This document shows positions 1 to 7,674 of a DNA stretch of 9,209 nt, piece after piece. Every line of letters begins with the position of its first letter. Within the stretch, counting starts at the first letter, position 1. Location of the stretch: the NCBI RefSeq assembly GCF_035938995.1, contig NZ_DASZGI010000373.1:1-9209 (forward strand), written 5' to 3'. A program made the translations under genes and the position numbers. Under the pieces are notes generated by a model. That model was not told the DNA's origin and ran no database searches. It worked only from the letters and a program-made list of their open reading frames with translations. Source of the stretch: DASZGI01 sp035938995. Lineage in GTDB: Bacteria > Actinomycetota > Actinomycetes > Streptomycetales > Catenulisporaceae.

Positions 1-274
1 CCCCCCCCCCGCGCTACTCCCGCCTGGCGCGGGTGCTGGGGGTGCCGAGAATTGCACCCAACGATCTCAAGTAACACCATGCATTGATTCGTGCCTCATT
101 ATGCCAGGTGGTGAAGTGCGCACATGTTTCGAACCATCACGACATACCAACGCGCCGTTATATGCGAAGCCGCGGCACACCAGGCGAGGTCCTGGGCATG
201 CCGAAAATTCCTCCGTGCAGGTGGCACGCCCTGGGGCGTCATCGCGATCGGTGAGCGGCTTGGTGCGAGGTTCT

Positions 275-296
275 CGGCATTCAGATCCCTCCCACC
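275..296 (-). repeat. 22-bp motif shared with the 97-bp repeats, inverted copy
   Basis: On the minus strand this reads GGTGGGAGGG, four other bases, then GAATGCCG. The same 10 + 4 + 8 arrangement occurs on the plus strand at 7362-7383, and degraded forms occur at 7308 and 7459. The match to 7362-7383 is 18 of 22 positions with identical spacing. The first ten bases also form part of the left arm of the terminator-like hairpin at 284-319, and GGTGGGAGGG appears again on the plus strand at 307-316 as the other arm. It is probably a dispersed genomic repeat; the function is unknown. Confidence 0.55.
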
Positions 297-319
297 CACA
301 GCCGATGGTGGGAGGGATC
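284..319 (-). terminator. Probable transcription terminator of the atuA-DUF4387 unit
   Basis: A perfect 13-bp inverted repeat (GATCCCTCCCACC at 284-296, GGTGGGAGGGATC at 307-319) with a 10-base loop lies about 40 bases beyond the stop codon of the DUF4387 gene. No run of U follows, which is common for actinobacterial terminators. The perfect symmetry could also be a protein site or part of a repeat element, because both arms contain a motif seen again near 7308-7383. Confidence 0.65.
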
Positions 320-360
320 ATGAAAGGATTGGGTGGCGCGACGTGGGAGGGCGGGGTGGC

Positions 361-675
361 TCAGTCGGCGGGGATTTCGAGATCGACCAGGGGCGCGTAC
401 TGCTGTCCTCCATAGCTGTCGGAGTCGGCGAGGTCTCCCTGGCGTACAGGGCGGGGGAAGGAGACTTTGACCGCTTCGGCGCCGTCGTGGTGCACGACGA
501 GTACCTGGGCGGGGTCGGCGCCGTAAAGCTCTGCGAAAAGTCCCGCGCTCAGTGCCCTGGAGCCGCGCAGTTTGCGGTAGCTGTCGGTGTCGCGGGCCAT
601 GAAGTCGAAGGTGAGCCAGAACGGGCCGGCGTTCTTGGAGCGGATCAGGGAGCAGAGATCCAGTAGGCGGGTCAT
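361..675 (-). CDS. DUF4387 family protein, partner of AtuA
   Basis: This is a 104-residue soluble protein with no signal peptide or membrane segment. It matches the DUF4387 family in length (about 100-110 residues) and in its remembered hallmark segments: SKNAGPFWLTFD near residues 13-24, FPRP near 73-76 and SDSYGGQQYAPL near 85-96. The family is known to be encoded next to, or fused with, AtuA/DUF1446 proteins; no reaction has been assigned that I know of. The ATG at 675 lies 4 bases after the atuA stop, and AGAGGTG in the end of atuA serves as ribosome binding site, so translation is probably coupled and the two products probably act together. It is the last gene before the hairpin at 284-319. 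I am confident of the family and have no evidence for a specific function. Confidence 0.85.
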   Translation of the reverse strand: MTRLLDLCSLIRSKNAGPFWLTFDFMARDTDSYRKLRGSRALSAGLFAELYGADPAQVLVVHHDGAEAVKVSFPRPVRQGDLADSDSYGGQQYAPLVDLEIPAD

Positions 676-679
676 GCGA

Positions 680-2053
680 TCACCTCTTCTGGACGTTCTC
701 GTGGACGGTGCGGAACAGCTCGTGCGGGCTCTCGGGCACGGCGACGTGGTGCAGGGTGAAGCGGAAGACCGGGCCGCGGTCGGTCTCGGGTGGGGAGAAA
801 GGGTAGGCGATGGTGCTGGCCAGCCCGTCGTATTCGGGGACCGGCAGGTGGGAGGAGGCGTGGGCGACGAAGGTGGCGATCGCGTGTGCGAGGTGCTGGG
901 TGGGGGCGGTGACCGTGATCAGGACGCCGAGTTCGTGGACGGGCTGGTCTCGCGCCGGGTCGTGGGGGCCGAGGACGGCGTCGCGTCCGTAGAGCCGGTA
1001 GTCGATGGTGACGTCGTCCGGATGGACGCGTCCGCCGAACACGTCCTTGATCTTGGCTCGGAAGTAGTCCTGGGCCTTCGGCAGCAGGCTCGGGAGTTGT
1101 TCGATGACGATGCGGTCGCGGATTCCGCCGATGACGATGGTCTGGTAGCCGACGAGCCGTGAGCCTTCGAGTTTGTTCGTGTACGTGTCGCTCGGCCGGT
1201 AGGTGGCACCGGCGACGCGCACGCGGCGCTCGTCGAGGGCGGTGTAGGTCGCCTCGGTGGTGTCCAGGGTGCCGGAGGGCTCGGCGATCAGGTACGGGTT
1301 GGCGTTTTCGTACAGGGTGTGCGCGGCGACCGAGTGCGGGGTCAGGCGGGATGCGGGGTCGAGCGGTTCGACGTCGAAATGGTCGTCGCGCAGGTGCACG
1401 AACAGCCCGTCGGCCGAGGGCGGGATGGCGCAGGCCGCACCGCATTCGACGGTCTTGGCCGCGTGCCAGGTCAGTCCGGGGTCGGCGCCGAGCATATGCG
1501 GGACTGCGGCGTACAGTGCGGTGTCGCTGGCTCGCCCGGCGAGGATGACCTGGGCGCCGTCGCGCAGCGCCTGCTGGATTGGCTCGACGCCCATCATCGC
1601 GACGACGTGGCTGGCGCGCAGGGTCTCCTCGTCGATCTCGGGTGCGCCGTCCAGCGGCTTGATCCGGTTCTGCCGGTACCGGCGCACCAGGTCCGCGGGT
1701 TCCTGGTCGGCGTAGATGAGGGCGAGGCTGAAGGAGAGGCGCCCCTCGGCGGCGATCTCCCTTGCGATCTCGGCGACCCAGTCCACGCCGCTGTCGCAGC
1801 CGCTGGTGCCGCAGGACCCGATGATCAGCGGGACGTCCAGCGCATCCCTGGCCTTGAGTAGGTGGCGCAGGTCTCGTCCCACGGCCTCACGGGAGAGCTT
1901 GGGCTCGCCGCCGCCGAGATACGCGGGACCGCTGTCGGTCGACCCGGCGTCGCAGGCGATCACGTGCGGGCGCAGTGCGACGCCCCGGGCGAGGGACTCC
2001 GGGCGGAAGCCCGCGCCCAACGCGCCGGTTGGCGCCAGAATCCTGATTTCCAT
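680..2053 (-). CDS. AtuA-family (DUF1446) acyclic terpene utilisation-like protein
   Basis: This 457-residue cytoplasmic protein has the AtuA/DUF1446 core: CDAGSTDSGP near residues 34-43, GSCGTSGCDSG near 79-89, then MMGVEPIQ and ILAGRASDTALYAA in the middle and KTVECGA after them. The last 100 or so residues (from VHELGVLITVTAP) look like the separate C-terminal domain of AtuA proteins. AtuA of Pseudomonas belongs to the citronellol/geraniol pathway, but its reaction is unclear, and no other Atu gene (geranyl-CoA carboxylase, acyl-CoA dehydrogenase) is present here, so terpene use should not be assumed. I chose the ATG at 2053, with AGGCGGTAGG just upstream and family-like sequence beginning at MEIRILAP. 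An in-frame extension to 2134 would read through the operator and has no family look. The conserved Cys, Asp and Ser residues suggest a catalytic or ligand site (inference). Confidence 0.85.
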   Translation of the reverse strand: MEIRILAPTGALGAGFRPESLARGVALRPHVIACDAGSTDSGPAYLGGGEPKLSREAVGRDLRHLLKARDALDVPLIIGSCGTSGCDSGVDWVAEIAREIAAEGRLSFSLALIYADQEPADLVRRYRQNRIKPLDGAPEIDEETLRASHVVAMMGVEPIQQALRDGAQVILAGRASDTALYAAVPHMLGADPGLTWHAAKTVECGAACAIPPSADGLFVHLRDDHFDVEPLDPASRLTPHSVAAHTLYENANPYLIAEPSGTLDTTEATYTALDERRVRVAGATYRPSDTYTNKLEGSRLVGYQTIVIGGIRDRIVIEQLPSLLPKAQDYFRAKIKDVFGGRVHPDDVTIDYRLYGRDAVLGPHDPARDQPVHELGVLITVTAPTQHLAHAIATFVAHASSHLPVPEYDGLASTIAYPFSPPETDRGPVFRFTLHHVAVPESPHELFRTVHENVQKR

Positions 2054-2121
2054 GGTGTACCTACCGCCTTCTGCAGCGCCGCCGCACGGGGCTGCGGGCG
2101 GCTGGGGGGCCGAGCTAGCTA

Positions 2122-2141
2122 TTTGGTATAGCAAGTGTCGA
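2122..2141 (-). promoter_or_regulatory. atuA promoter region with GntR-type operator (site A)
   Basis: The 14-mer TTTGGTATAGCAAG at 2122-2135 is one mismatch-rich arm away from the palindrome TTTGCTATAGCAAA that recurs at three other places in the window. On the minus strand, TCGACA (2136-2141, five of six to TTGACA) directly abuts it, as at the binding-protein gene. No good -10 is seen at 17-18 bp (TAGCTC is the nearest), so the promoter itself is weakly supported, while the operator is supported by recurrence. The site lies about 70 bases upstream of the atuA ATG, in an AT-rich island. Confidence 0.65.
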
Positions 2142-2179
2142 GTGGGTTGGGCTGGGATGGGACGTGTGTGGGGCGGGCT

Positions 2180-2270
2180 GGTGCTCCGGGCGCATGCGCG
2201 GTGGGCGCGTCCGCGGTGGCGTTCACCCGCGACGGGTTCCCGGTGCCCGGGCGCGTGTGCGGTGGGCGCT
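2180..2270 (+). repeat. Imperfect 30-bp direct repeat, two copies
   Basis: Copy one (2180-2209) and copy two (2242-2270) share GGTGC, then CCGGGCGC, then TGCGGTGGGCGC at matching offsets, with one deleted base and about three substitutions. They are about 61 bases apart. In sequence this GC-rich, part of the match could be chance. Confidence 0.4.
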
Positions 2271-2398
2271 ACCTAGCGGGTGTGTGAGAGGTGGTGGCGG
2301 ATCAGGGCGCGGCGTCTGGCGCGTGCGATCGCAAGGCGGAGGGGCCTCCTCGGATAGGTGTCCGCGGACGGCCCGACAACGCGGCGAGCGCGCGTGAC

Positions 2399-2424
2399 AG
2401 GCGTCGTGATCCCCGGCACGACCT
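2399..2424 (-). terminator. Possible terminator after gntR
   Basis: GTCGTG (2403-2408) pairs with CACGAC (2417-2422) around an 8-base loop, with weak extension past a bulged C. It begins 13 bases beyond the gntR stop codon. The stem is short and no U run follows, so this is only a candidate. Confidence 0.3.
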
Positions 2425-2436
2425 CTCGAACACCCA

Positions 2437-3147
2437 CTAGGACGCGTCCCAGCCAGCGAGGTCGCTCGCGGCCGAGGAGGCGTGGGTGCGGGCCAACTGC
2501 TCGGCGCGCTCGGCGTCGCGCTCGCGCAAGGCCTCGAGAATCTCGCGGTGCTGGGCGTACCGCCGGATCTGGCCTTCGGAGCCCGCCGTGAGCTGGGCCG
2601 AGGCGAGCTTGAGGCGCTCCGACCGGCTGAACGCCCTGACCTGGTCCAGGGTCCGGGTCAGCTGCGTGTTGGCGGCGGCCTGCTCCACTTCGCGGTGGAA
2701 CGCGCGTACCGCGTCGAAGATCCGCTCGATCTGGTCGGGGCTCAGCTCCCGCCCGGCGTCGCGGTCGCCGCGCAGTGCGTCCGCGGCCGCGTCGGCCTCG
2801 TCCAGCAGCGTGCCCATCCGCTTGAGCTGCGCTTCGGTGGCCTTGTGCGCTGCCAGGCGCGCGGCCACTCCTTCGAGGGCCGCCTCGATCGCGCCGCTCT
2901 CGGACCGCTCCTCAGGCGAGACGGTGACCACCCTGAGCGAACGCGGCCCGGTGTGCTCGACCAGCTGCTCCTGCTCCAGTCTGCGCAGCGCCTCACGCAC
3001 GGGTGTCGCGCTCACGCCCAGGCGCGCGGCCAGCCCGCGTTCGGTGATCTTCTCGCCCCAGGGCAGGTCGCCGCGCACGATCGCCGCGCGCAGGGCCTGG
3101 TAGGCCTGGTCAGCCAGGGACTGGGAACTGAGGGCGGGCAGCGTCAT
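2437..3147 (-). CDS. GntR-family transcriptional regulator, FadR/FCD subgroup
   Basis: This 236-residue regulator has an N-terminal winged helix-turn-helix (about residues 10-75; recognition region GVSATPVREALRRLE near 44-58, the GntR signature). Its C-terminal all-helical FCD domain shows the usual metal/ligand residues: D145, H151 (in DAVRAFH), H200 (QHREIL) and H222 (THASS). FCD regulators generally respond to organic acids or similar metabolites and repress nearby genes. The ATG at 3147 lies 18 bases past the ATPase stop. It has no Shine-Dalgarno, but a well-placed promoter predicts transcription starting at or beside this ATG, so the message is probably leaderless. It can also be read from the transporter operon. 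Its likely targets are the four copies of TTTGCTATAGCAAA-like sequence, including one in its own promoter, giving autoregulation (inference). The inducer is unknown. Confidence 0.92.
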   Translation of the reverse strand: MTLPALSSQSLADQAYQALRAAIVRGDLPWGEKITERGLAARLGVSATPVREALRRLEQEQLVEHTGPRSLRVVTVSPEERSESGAIEAALEGVAARLAAHKATEAQLKRMGTLLDEADAAADALRGDRDAGRELSPDQIERIFDAVRAFHREVEQAAANTQLTRTLDQVRAFSRSERLKLASAQLTAGSEGQIRRYAQHREILEALRERDAERAEQLARTHASSAASDLAGWDAS

Positions 3148-3165
3148 GGCACTATTTGATGTCTG

Positions 3166-4258
<1,093 letters not shown>

Positions 4259-4266
<8 letters not shown>

Positions 4267-6004
4267 GGCTGCGGGCTTTCTTGCGCAGGGTCCATCCCAG
4301 GCCAAGTGCCAAGGCGAGGGCGACGAGCAGGACCTGGATCAGGGCGAGTGCGGCGACGGGACCGGGCAGGCCCTTGGACCAGGTCTGGAGCATCGTGGTG
4401 CCGAGCAGTTCGGTGCCCTGCTTTGCCAGGAACACCACAGGGTCGTAGTCGCTGACTAAGGTCACGAACATAAGGACCACGGCGCTGATCAGCGCGGGGC
4501 GCAGCAGCGGCAGGGTGACGCGGCGGGTGGTCGTCCACCAGCCGGCGCCCGAGGCCGAGGCGGCTTTCGCCAGTTCCGGGCTGATCCGTGCGAGCGCGGG
4601 GGCCAGCACGATGTAAGCCAGGGTCATGTTGCGCACGCAGAGGGCGAACAACTCGCCCCACAGGCTGTTGCGCAGCATCGCCCCGGGCCAGTCGACGACC
4701 AGGTAGAGCCAGAAGAATCCGACCCCGAACACGATGCCCGGCGTCGCCCTCGGGTAGACCAACAGCGCGGGCAGGGTACGGCGCAGCGCGAAGCCGGAGC
4801 GGTGTGCGACGACGGTGGCCAGGGCGACGAGCGCGACCGTCGCCACGCTGCCGATCGCGGCGATCAGCAGGCTGTCGGTGATCGACCGGTGCAGAGTCGG
4901 GTCGCTCCACACCTCGTGCCAGTTCGCCGCCGTCCACAGGTGCCAGGGCGCGACTAAGGTGGTCAGGTCGGTCACCGAGGACATCAGTCCGAGCCCGAGC
5001 AGCGGGATGACACAGGTCACGGCGACGAACCCGGCCATTCCCGCTGCGACTGGGGCGCGCCAGCGGCCGAGACCGATCTGTTGTGCGGGCGGGGTAGCGC
5101 GGGCACCTGCGGTGTAGCGGGCGGAGTGGCGCAGCAGCCTGGCCCGGGTGAGCAGTAGCAGGGACGCGGCTGCGAGCAGCAGGATCGCTCCGGCGGAGAC
5201 GACCGGCGGATCGGGCACGATGCTGTTGTTCCAGGTGTCGTAGAGATAGCTGGCAATAAAGCTGATGTTCGCGGGGCGGCCGAGGAAGAGCGGGATACCC
5301 AGCACCTCGAGGCAGAGCGTGAATATCAGGATTGCGCTGTCGAGCAGAGCGGTGCGCAGTTGCGGAACGGTGACGGTGCGCAGGATGCGCAGCGTGCCGC
5401 CGCCGCTGGCACGCACCGCGTCCTCCAGCGTGCCGTCACCTCCTTCGAGCACTGCCTTGCAGGTGAGGTACGCGATGGGCAGGGTGACCACGGCGCCGAG
5501 CACGGACATGCCGGGCAGCGAGGTCAGGTTCCAGGCGGGCAGGTGCAGGTTCTTGGACCACAACTGGGTCAGGTACCCGGCCGGTCCGTACAGCGACTCC
5601 CACCCGACGATCAGCCCGAGCGGCGGGATCAGCAGCGGGGCGAGCAGCGCGGGCCCGAGCCATCGCTTGCCGGGCAGGTCGGTGCGGGTGACCAGGACGG
5701 CGAAGGCAGCGCCGAGTACGACGGCGAGCGCGGTGGCGCTCAGCGCGAAGATGACCGTGTTCAGCGCGGCCTGTCGGAACGCCGGATCGGCGATGAGTTG
5801 GCTGTACGCGGAGGCGGTGAACACGCCTCCGGGCAGGTAGTAGGGCTTTGATCGCAGGGATGTGATGACGAGCGGGGTCAGCGGCGCGATGGTCAGGACT
5901 GCCACCGCGGCCCAGACCAGGAACTGTCCCGGGCTCGCGGGGAAGGGGCGGCGGTCCCGGCTGCGGAGGGCGGCCGGCGCGGCGGGGAGAGTGTGCTCGG
6001 TCAT
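4259..6004 (-). CDS. ABC transporter permease with two fused membrane domains
   Basis: This 581-residue inner-membrane protein contains two MetI-like permease domains in one chain, as in FbpB/AfuB-type importers. The first spans about residues 25-290 and the second about 315-575, each with about six hydrophobic segments. Each half has an EAA loop that docks on the ATPase: EDAVRASGGGTLRILRTVTV near 194-213 and ELAKAASASGAGWWTTTRRV near 477-496. One permease gene therefore supplies both halves of the channel. The ATG at 6004 follows the binding-protein stop by 8 bases and gives a short, Arg-containing cytoplasmic tail before the first membrane segment. The open frame continues upstream into the binding-protein gene, but that extension is a shadow. 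Its 3' end overlaps the ATPase start by 8 bases, which suggests coupled translation. Confidence 0.95.
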
Positions 6005-6012
6005 GGCGGTGC

Positions 6013-7137
6013 CTAGTGGCCCAGAGCCTTGTTCCAGTTGGCGGTGATGGTCGCCTGCTGGTCGACGACGTCCTGGGAGACCGGGACGAGGTAGGTGTTC
6101 GCGGTCGGCACGTGGGTGGCTAGGTCGGTCAGGTCGGCGGTGCAGCCGGAGGCGGACTTGAAGTCGTTCATTGACGCTTCCAGCCCTACCGCGCACATGA
6201 CCTGCTGGCCGGCGGCGCTGTAGATGTAGTCGAGGAACAGCTGCGCCGAGGCCGGGGAGGTGGCGCCGGCGGTCTGCGCGATCAGGCGCGGCACGAGCGG
6301 AGTCGCGTCGGTCATGAATCCGTACGCTGCCAGGCCCTTGTACTGCGGGATCACGCTCTGGGCCAGGCCGCTGGAGAGCCAGCCGACCGAAGCGCCGCCC
6401 TGAACCATGTACTGCAGGCCGTCCAGGCCCTCATCCAGGGTCTTGGTGTGCGGGCCGAAAGTGTTCAGGTCACTGTAGACGGCGTTCGCGCCGAGGATGT
6501 GGATCAGGCCGTACACGGCGCCGTACCCCAGCGGGTTGTTGGGGGAGTAGGCGACCAGCGGGTACTTCGACGGGTCGCTCTTCACATCGGCGGCGAGCTG
6601 GGCGTATGTGGTGGGCACCTGGCTGCCGGTGACCAGCTTGGGATTCCAGGCCACCAGCACCGGGTCGGGCGACATGACGTACACGCCGTGGCCCTGGTTG
6701 ATGTACGAGGGAAAGTCCGCAAGGCCCTGCGGCGTGACGTTCGCGATCAGGCTGTTCTGCTCCGCTTGCAGCGCCTGCGGGATCGCGTCGGAGATCAGCA
6801 GGTCGGCGGTGCGCGCGCCTTGGGCGTGCTCGGACTGGAACTTAGTGAACACCTGATTGTCTGACAGCTGTGAGTACTGGGGTTTGATCCACGGGTAGGC
6901 CCTGGTGAACGAGTCCAGCAATGGCTGGATCGCGGCGGTGGGTGCGTTGCCGTAGATGACCAGGCCCGACTCGGAGTGGGACTGGGACATCAGGGAGGCG
7001 GCCGACGCGGGCGCCGCGGCACCACTTGTGGCGCCGACTGACGCGGGCGCCGCCGTCGAGCACCCGGCCAGCACACAGCCGAGCAGGAGCGCCGCCACCG
7101 AAGCCGGGGCGAGGGAACGAGCAGACAGGGGGCGCAT
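6013..7137 (-). CDS. ABC transporter substrate-binding lipoprotein (FbpA/FutA-like)
   Basis: This 374-residue extracellular, membrane-anchored receptor has a basic N-terminus, a hydrophobic segment and a lipobox VLAGC with the lipidated Cys at residue 26, followed by an Ala/Ser-rich linker to about residue 50. The mature part reads as a type-2 periplasmic-binding fold (LVIYGNAPTAAIQPLLDSF at the start; DPVLVAWNPKLV in the middle; FLDYIYSAAGQQ near the end) of the group annotated as iron(III), thiamine, phosphonate or polyamine receptors. I see no adjacent Tyr-Tyr pair of the kind that binds iron in FbpA, so iron is doubtful. The ATG at 7137 is preceded by GAGAGG; an in-frame TTG five codons upstream is less likely because it would include the ribosome binding site. 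First gene of the transporter operon, behind two operator copies. Confidence 0.92.
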   Translation of the reverse strand: MRPLSARSLAPASVAALLLGCVLAGCSTAAPASVGATSGAAAPASAASLMSQSHSESGLVIYGNAPTAAIQPLLDSFTRAYPWIKPQYSQLSDNQVFTKFQSEHAQGARTADLLISDAIPQALQAEQNSLIANVTPQGLADFPSYINQGHGVYVMSPDPVLVAWNPKLVTGSQVPTTYAQLAADVKSDPSKYPLVAYSPNNPLGYGAVYGLIHILGANAVYSDLNTFGPHTKTLDEGLDGLQYMVQGGASVGWLSSGLAQSVIPQYKGLAAYGFMTDATPLVPRLIAQTAGATSPASAQLFLDYIYSAAGQQVMCAVGLEASMNDFKSASGCTADLTDLATHVPTANTYLVPVSQDVVDQQATITANWNKALGH

Positions 7138-7152
7138 GACGGCCTCTCTCAA

Positions 7153-7181
7153 AATAGAAGATTTGCTATAGCTAGTGTCTT
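7153..7181 (-). promoter_or_regulatory. Promoter of the transporter operon with operator B1
   Basis: Minus-strand reading: -35-like AAGACA (7176-7181, four of six), 17-bp spacer, -10-like TCTATT (7153-7158, four of six). The operator TTTGCTATAGCTAG (plus strand 7162-7175) occupies the spacer and abuts the -35, the same layout as at atuA and gntR. The predicted start leaves only about 10 bases of leader, carrying GAGAGG before the ATG at 7137. Confidence 0.65.
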
Positions 7182-7216
7182 TGCAAGCATGAAGAGAGAC
7201 AACCAGCCATGAGAGA

Positions 7217-7230
7217 TTTGCTATGGCAAA
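7217..7230. promoter_or_regulatory. Auxiliary operator B2
   Basis: TTTGCTATGGCAAA differs from a perfect palindrome only at its centre, and is the best-preserved copy in the window. It lies 55 bp, about five helical turns, upstream of B1 and has no GACA -35 beside it, so it is probably a second binding site for cooperative or looped repression of the transporter operon (inference). Confidence 0.6.
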
Positions 7231-7661
7231 ATGAGAGCACCGGCGCTTCGCGGTGTCAAGGCCGCGGAAACCCGCCGGTCACCTGCGCCCAACCTGCCGG
7301 AAACGAGGTGGGAGGGCGCGGATACCGGTTGAGCAGATCGAAGGCGCCCTGCCGCAGACGAGGTGGGAGGGCCGCGAATGCCGGTTAAGGAGATCGAAAG
7401 GTGCCGGTTCGTAGCGTCCCTAACGACGTCGGTACGTGCATCGAGCCGGTCCGATCGAGGCGGCAGGGCCGCGGATGCCGGTTAAGGAGATCGAAAGGTG
7501 CCGGTTCGTAGCGTCCGCGGTGACGCCGGTACCTGCCCCGAGCCGGTCCGATCGAGGAGGTGGACTTTCGTGGAGCCGTGGAGTGCCTCGGCGCGTTCGT
7601 CCGGCAAGACTCCGGCGCGCTGGATGACCCGGTCGTACTCTTCGCCGGGCATGCTTGACTC
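7231..7661. other. Divergent intergenic region between transporter operon and two-component genes
   Basis: No established gene lies here. It is occupied mostly by a partial copy and two full tandem 97-bp repeats (7305-7553), followed by about 100 bases leading to the response-regulator ATG. A possible small frame starting inside the second full repeat is listed separately. I see no convincing -35/-10 pair for the response-regulator gene and no hairpin terminator. Confidence 0.5.
7305..7570 (+). repeat. Tandem 97-bp repeats with partial flanking copies
   Basis: Full copies lie at 7360-7456 and 7457-7553 and differ at 12 of 97 positions by my count. A 42-base core (7378-7419 and 7475-7516) is identical. 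A shortened, diverged copy precedes them (7305-7359), and GAGG at 7554 begins another that is lost after a few bases. Each full copy begins GAGG(T/C)GG and contains CCGGTTAAGGAG, GATCGAAAGG and GTGCCGGTTCGTAGCG. TGCCGGTT occurs twice per copy, 23 bases apart. No spacer-repeat alternation as in CRISPR and no transposase are present. The repeat could be a multi-site regulator target, a minisatellite, or a decayed duplication of a gene start. Confidence 0.8.
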
Positions 7662-7674
7662 ATGCGCGTCCTGA
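7498..7674 (+). CDS. Possible small upstream ORF running into the response-regulator gene
   Basis: GTG at 7498 follows AAGGAG (7484-7489) by 8 bases, an excellent ribosome binding site, and opens a 58-residue frame (begins VPVRSVRGDAGTC) that stops at 7672-7674, 13 bases inside the response-regulator gene. That gene has no Shine-Dalgarno of its own, so coupled translation is conceivable. Against it: the preceding repeat has the same AAGGAG-8-GTG arrangement but leads to a different 36-residue frame ending at 7511, the two repeat-encoded stretches differ mainly by amino-acid-changing substitutions, and the peptide resembles nothing I know. It may be a non-coding artefact of the repeat. Confidence 0.2.
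   Translation: MPVRSVRGDAGTCPEPVRSRRWTFVEPWSASARSSGKTPARWMTRSYSSPGMLDSCAS

Larger units (their letters stand above)
1..360. other. Intergenic region left of the DUF4387 gene
   Basis: No gene is supported here. Open frames on either strand have no family-like sequence and overlap each other or the DUF4387 gene. The window begins with ten C residues, followed by a possible hairpin (CCCGCGC at 8-14 with GCGCGGG at 27-33, extendable by a G-T and an A-T pair) that could end a transcript from outside the window. A second short pairing, GGGTGC at 40-45 with GCACCC at 54-59, is probably incidental. The part at 60-160 is less GC-rich than the genes. The only strong structures are the hairpin at 284-319 and the repeat-related motif at 275-296, listed separately. 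Confidence 0.5.
2142..2436. other. Intergenic stretch between gntR and the atuA promoter
   Basis: No gene is supported. The stretch is G-rich on the plus strand and contains one imperfect direct repeat (2180-2210 and 2241-2270), a 10-bp palindrome GTCCGCGGAC at 2360-2369 and a weak hairpin just beyond the gntR stop (2399-2424). Its length and the operator at its left end indicate that atuA has its own promoter and is not simply the tail of the transporter operon. Confidence 0.5.

Noticed and set aside
1..60. Possible tRNA fragment or phase-variable poly-C tract at the window start
   Set aside because: No cloverleaf or T-arm sequence can be drawn, and the ten C residues at the extreme edge have no gene context to support phase variation.
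405..420. CATAGCTGTC inside the DUF4387 gene as a fifth operator
   Set aside because: It matches only the central bases of the palindrome, lies within conserved coding sequence (the SYGGQQYAP segment) and has no promoter next to it.
124..666. Plus-strand open frame of 180 codons across the left gap and the DUF4387 gene
   Set aside because: It overlaps the well-supported DUF4387 gene antisense, has no recognisable family sequence and is of the type expected in GC-rich DNA.
680..2053. Assignment of the AtuA-family gene to citronellol/geraniol degradation
   Set aside because: None of the other pathway genes are present and the neighbours are an importer and its regulator; family membership alone does not give the substrate.
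2482..3159. Plus-strand open frame of 225 codons opposite gntR
   Set aside because: It is the antisense shadow of the GntR gene, whose helix-turn-helix and FCD residues are unambiguous.
7305..7570. CRISPR-like array
   Set aside because: The repeats are directly abutting 97-bp units without unique spacers, there are only two full copies, and no cas genes are near.
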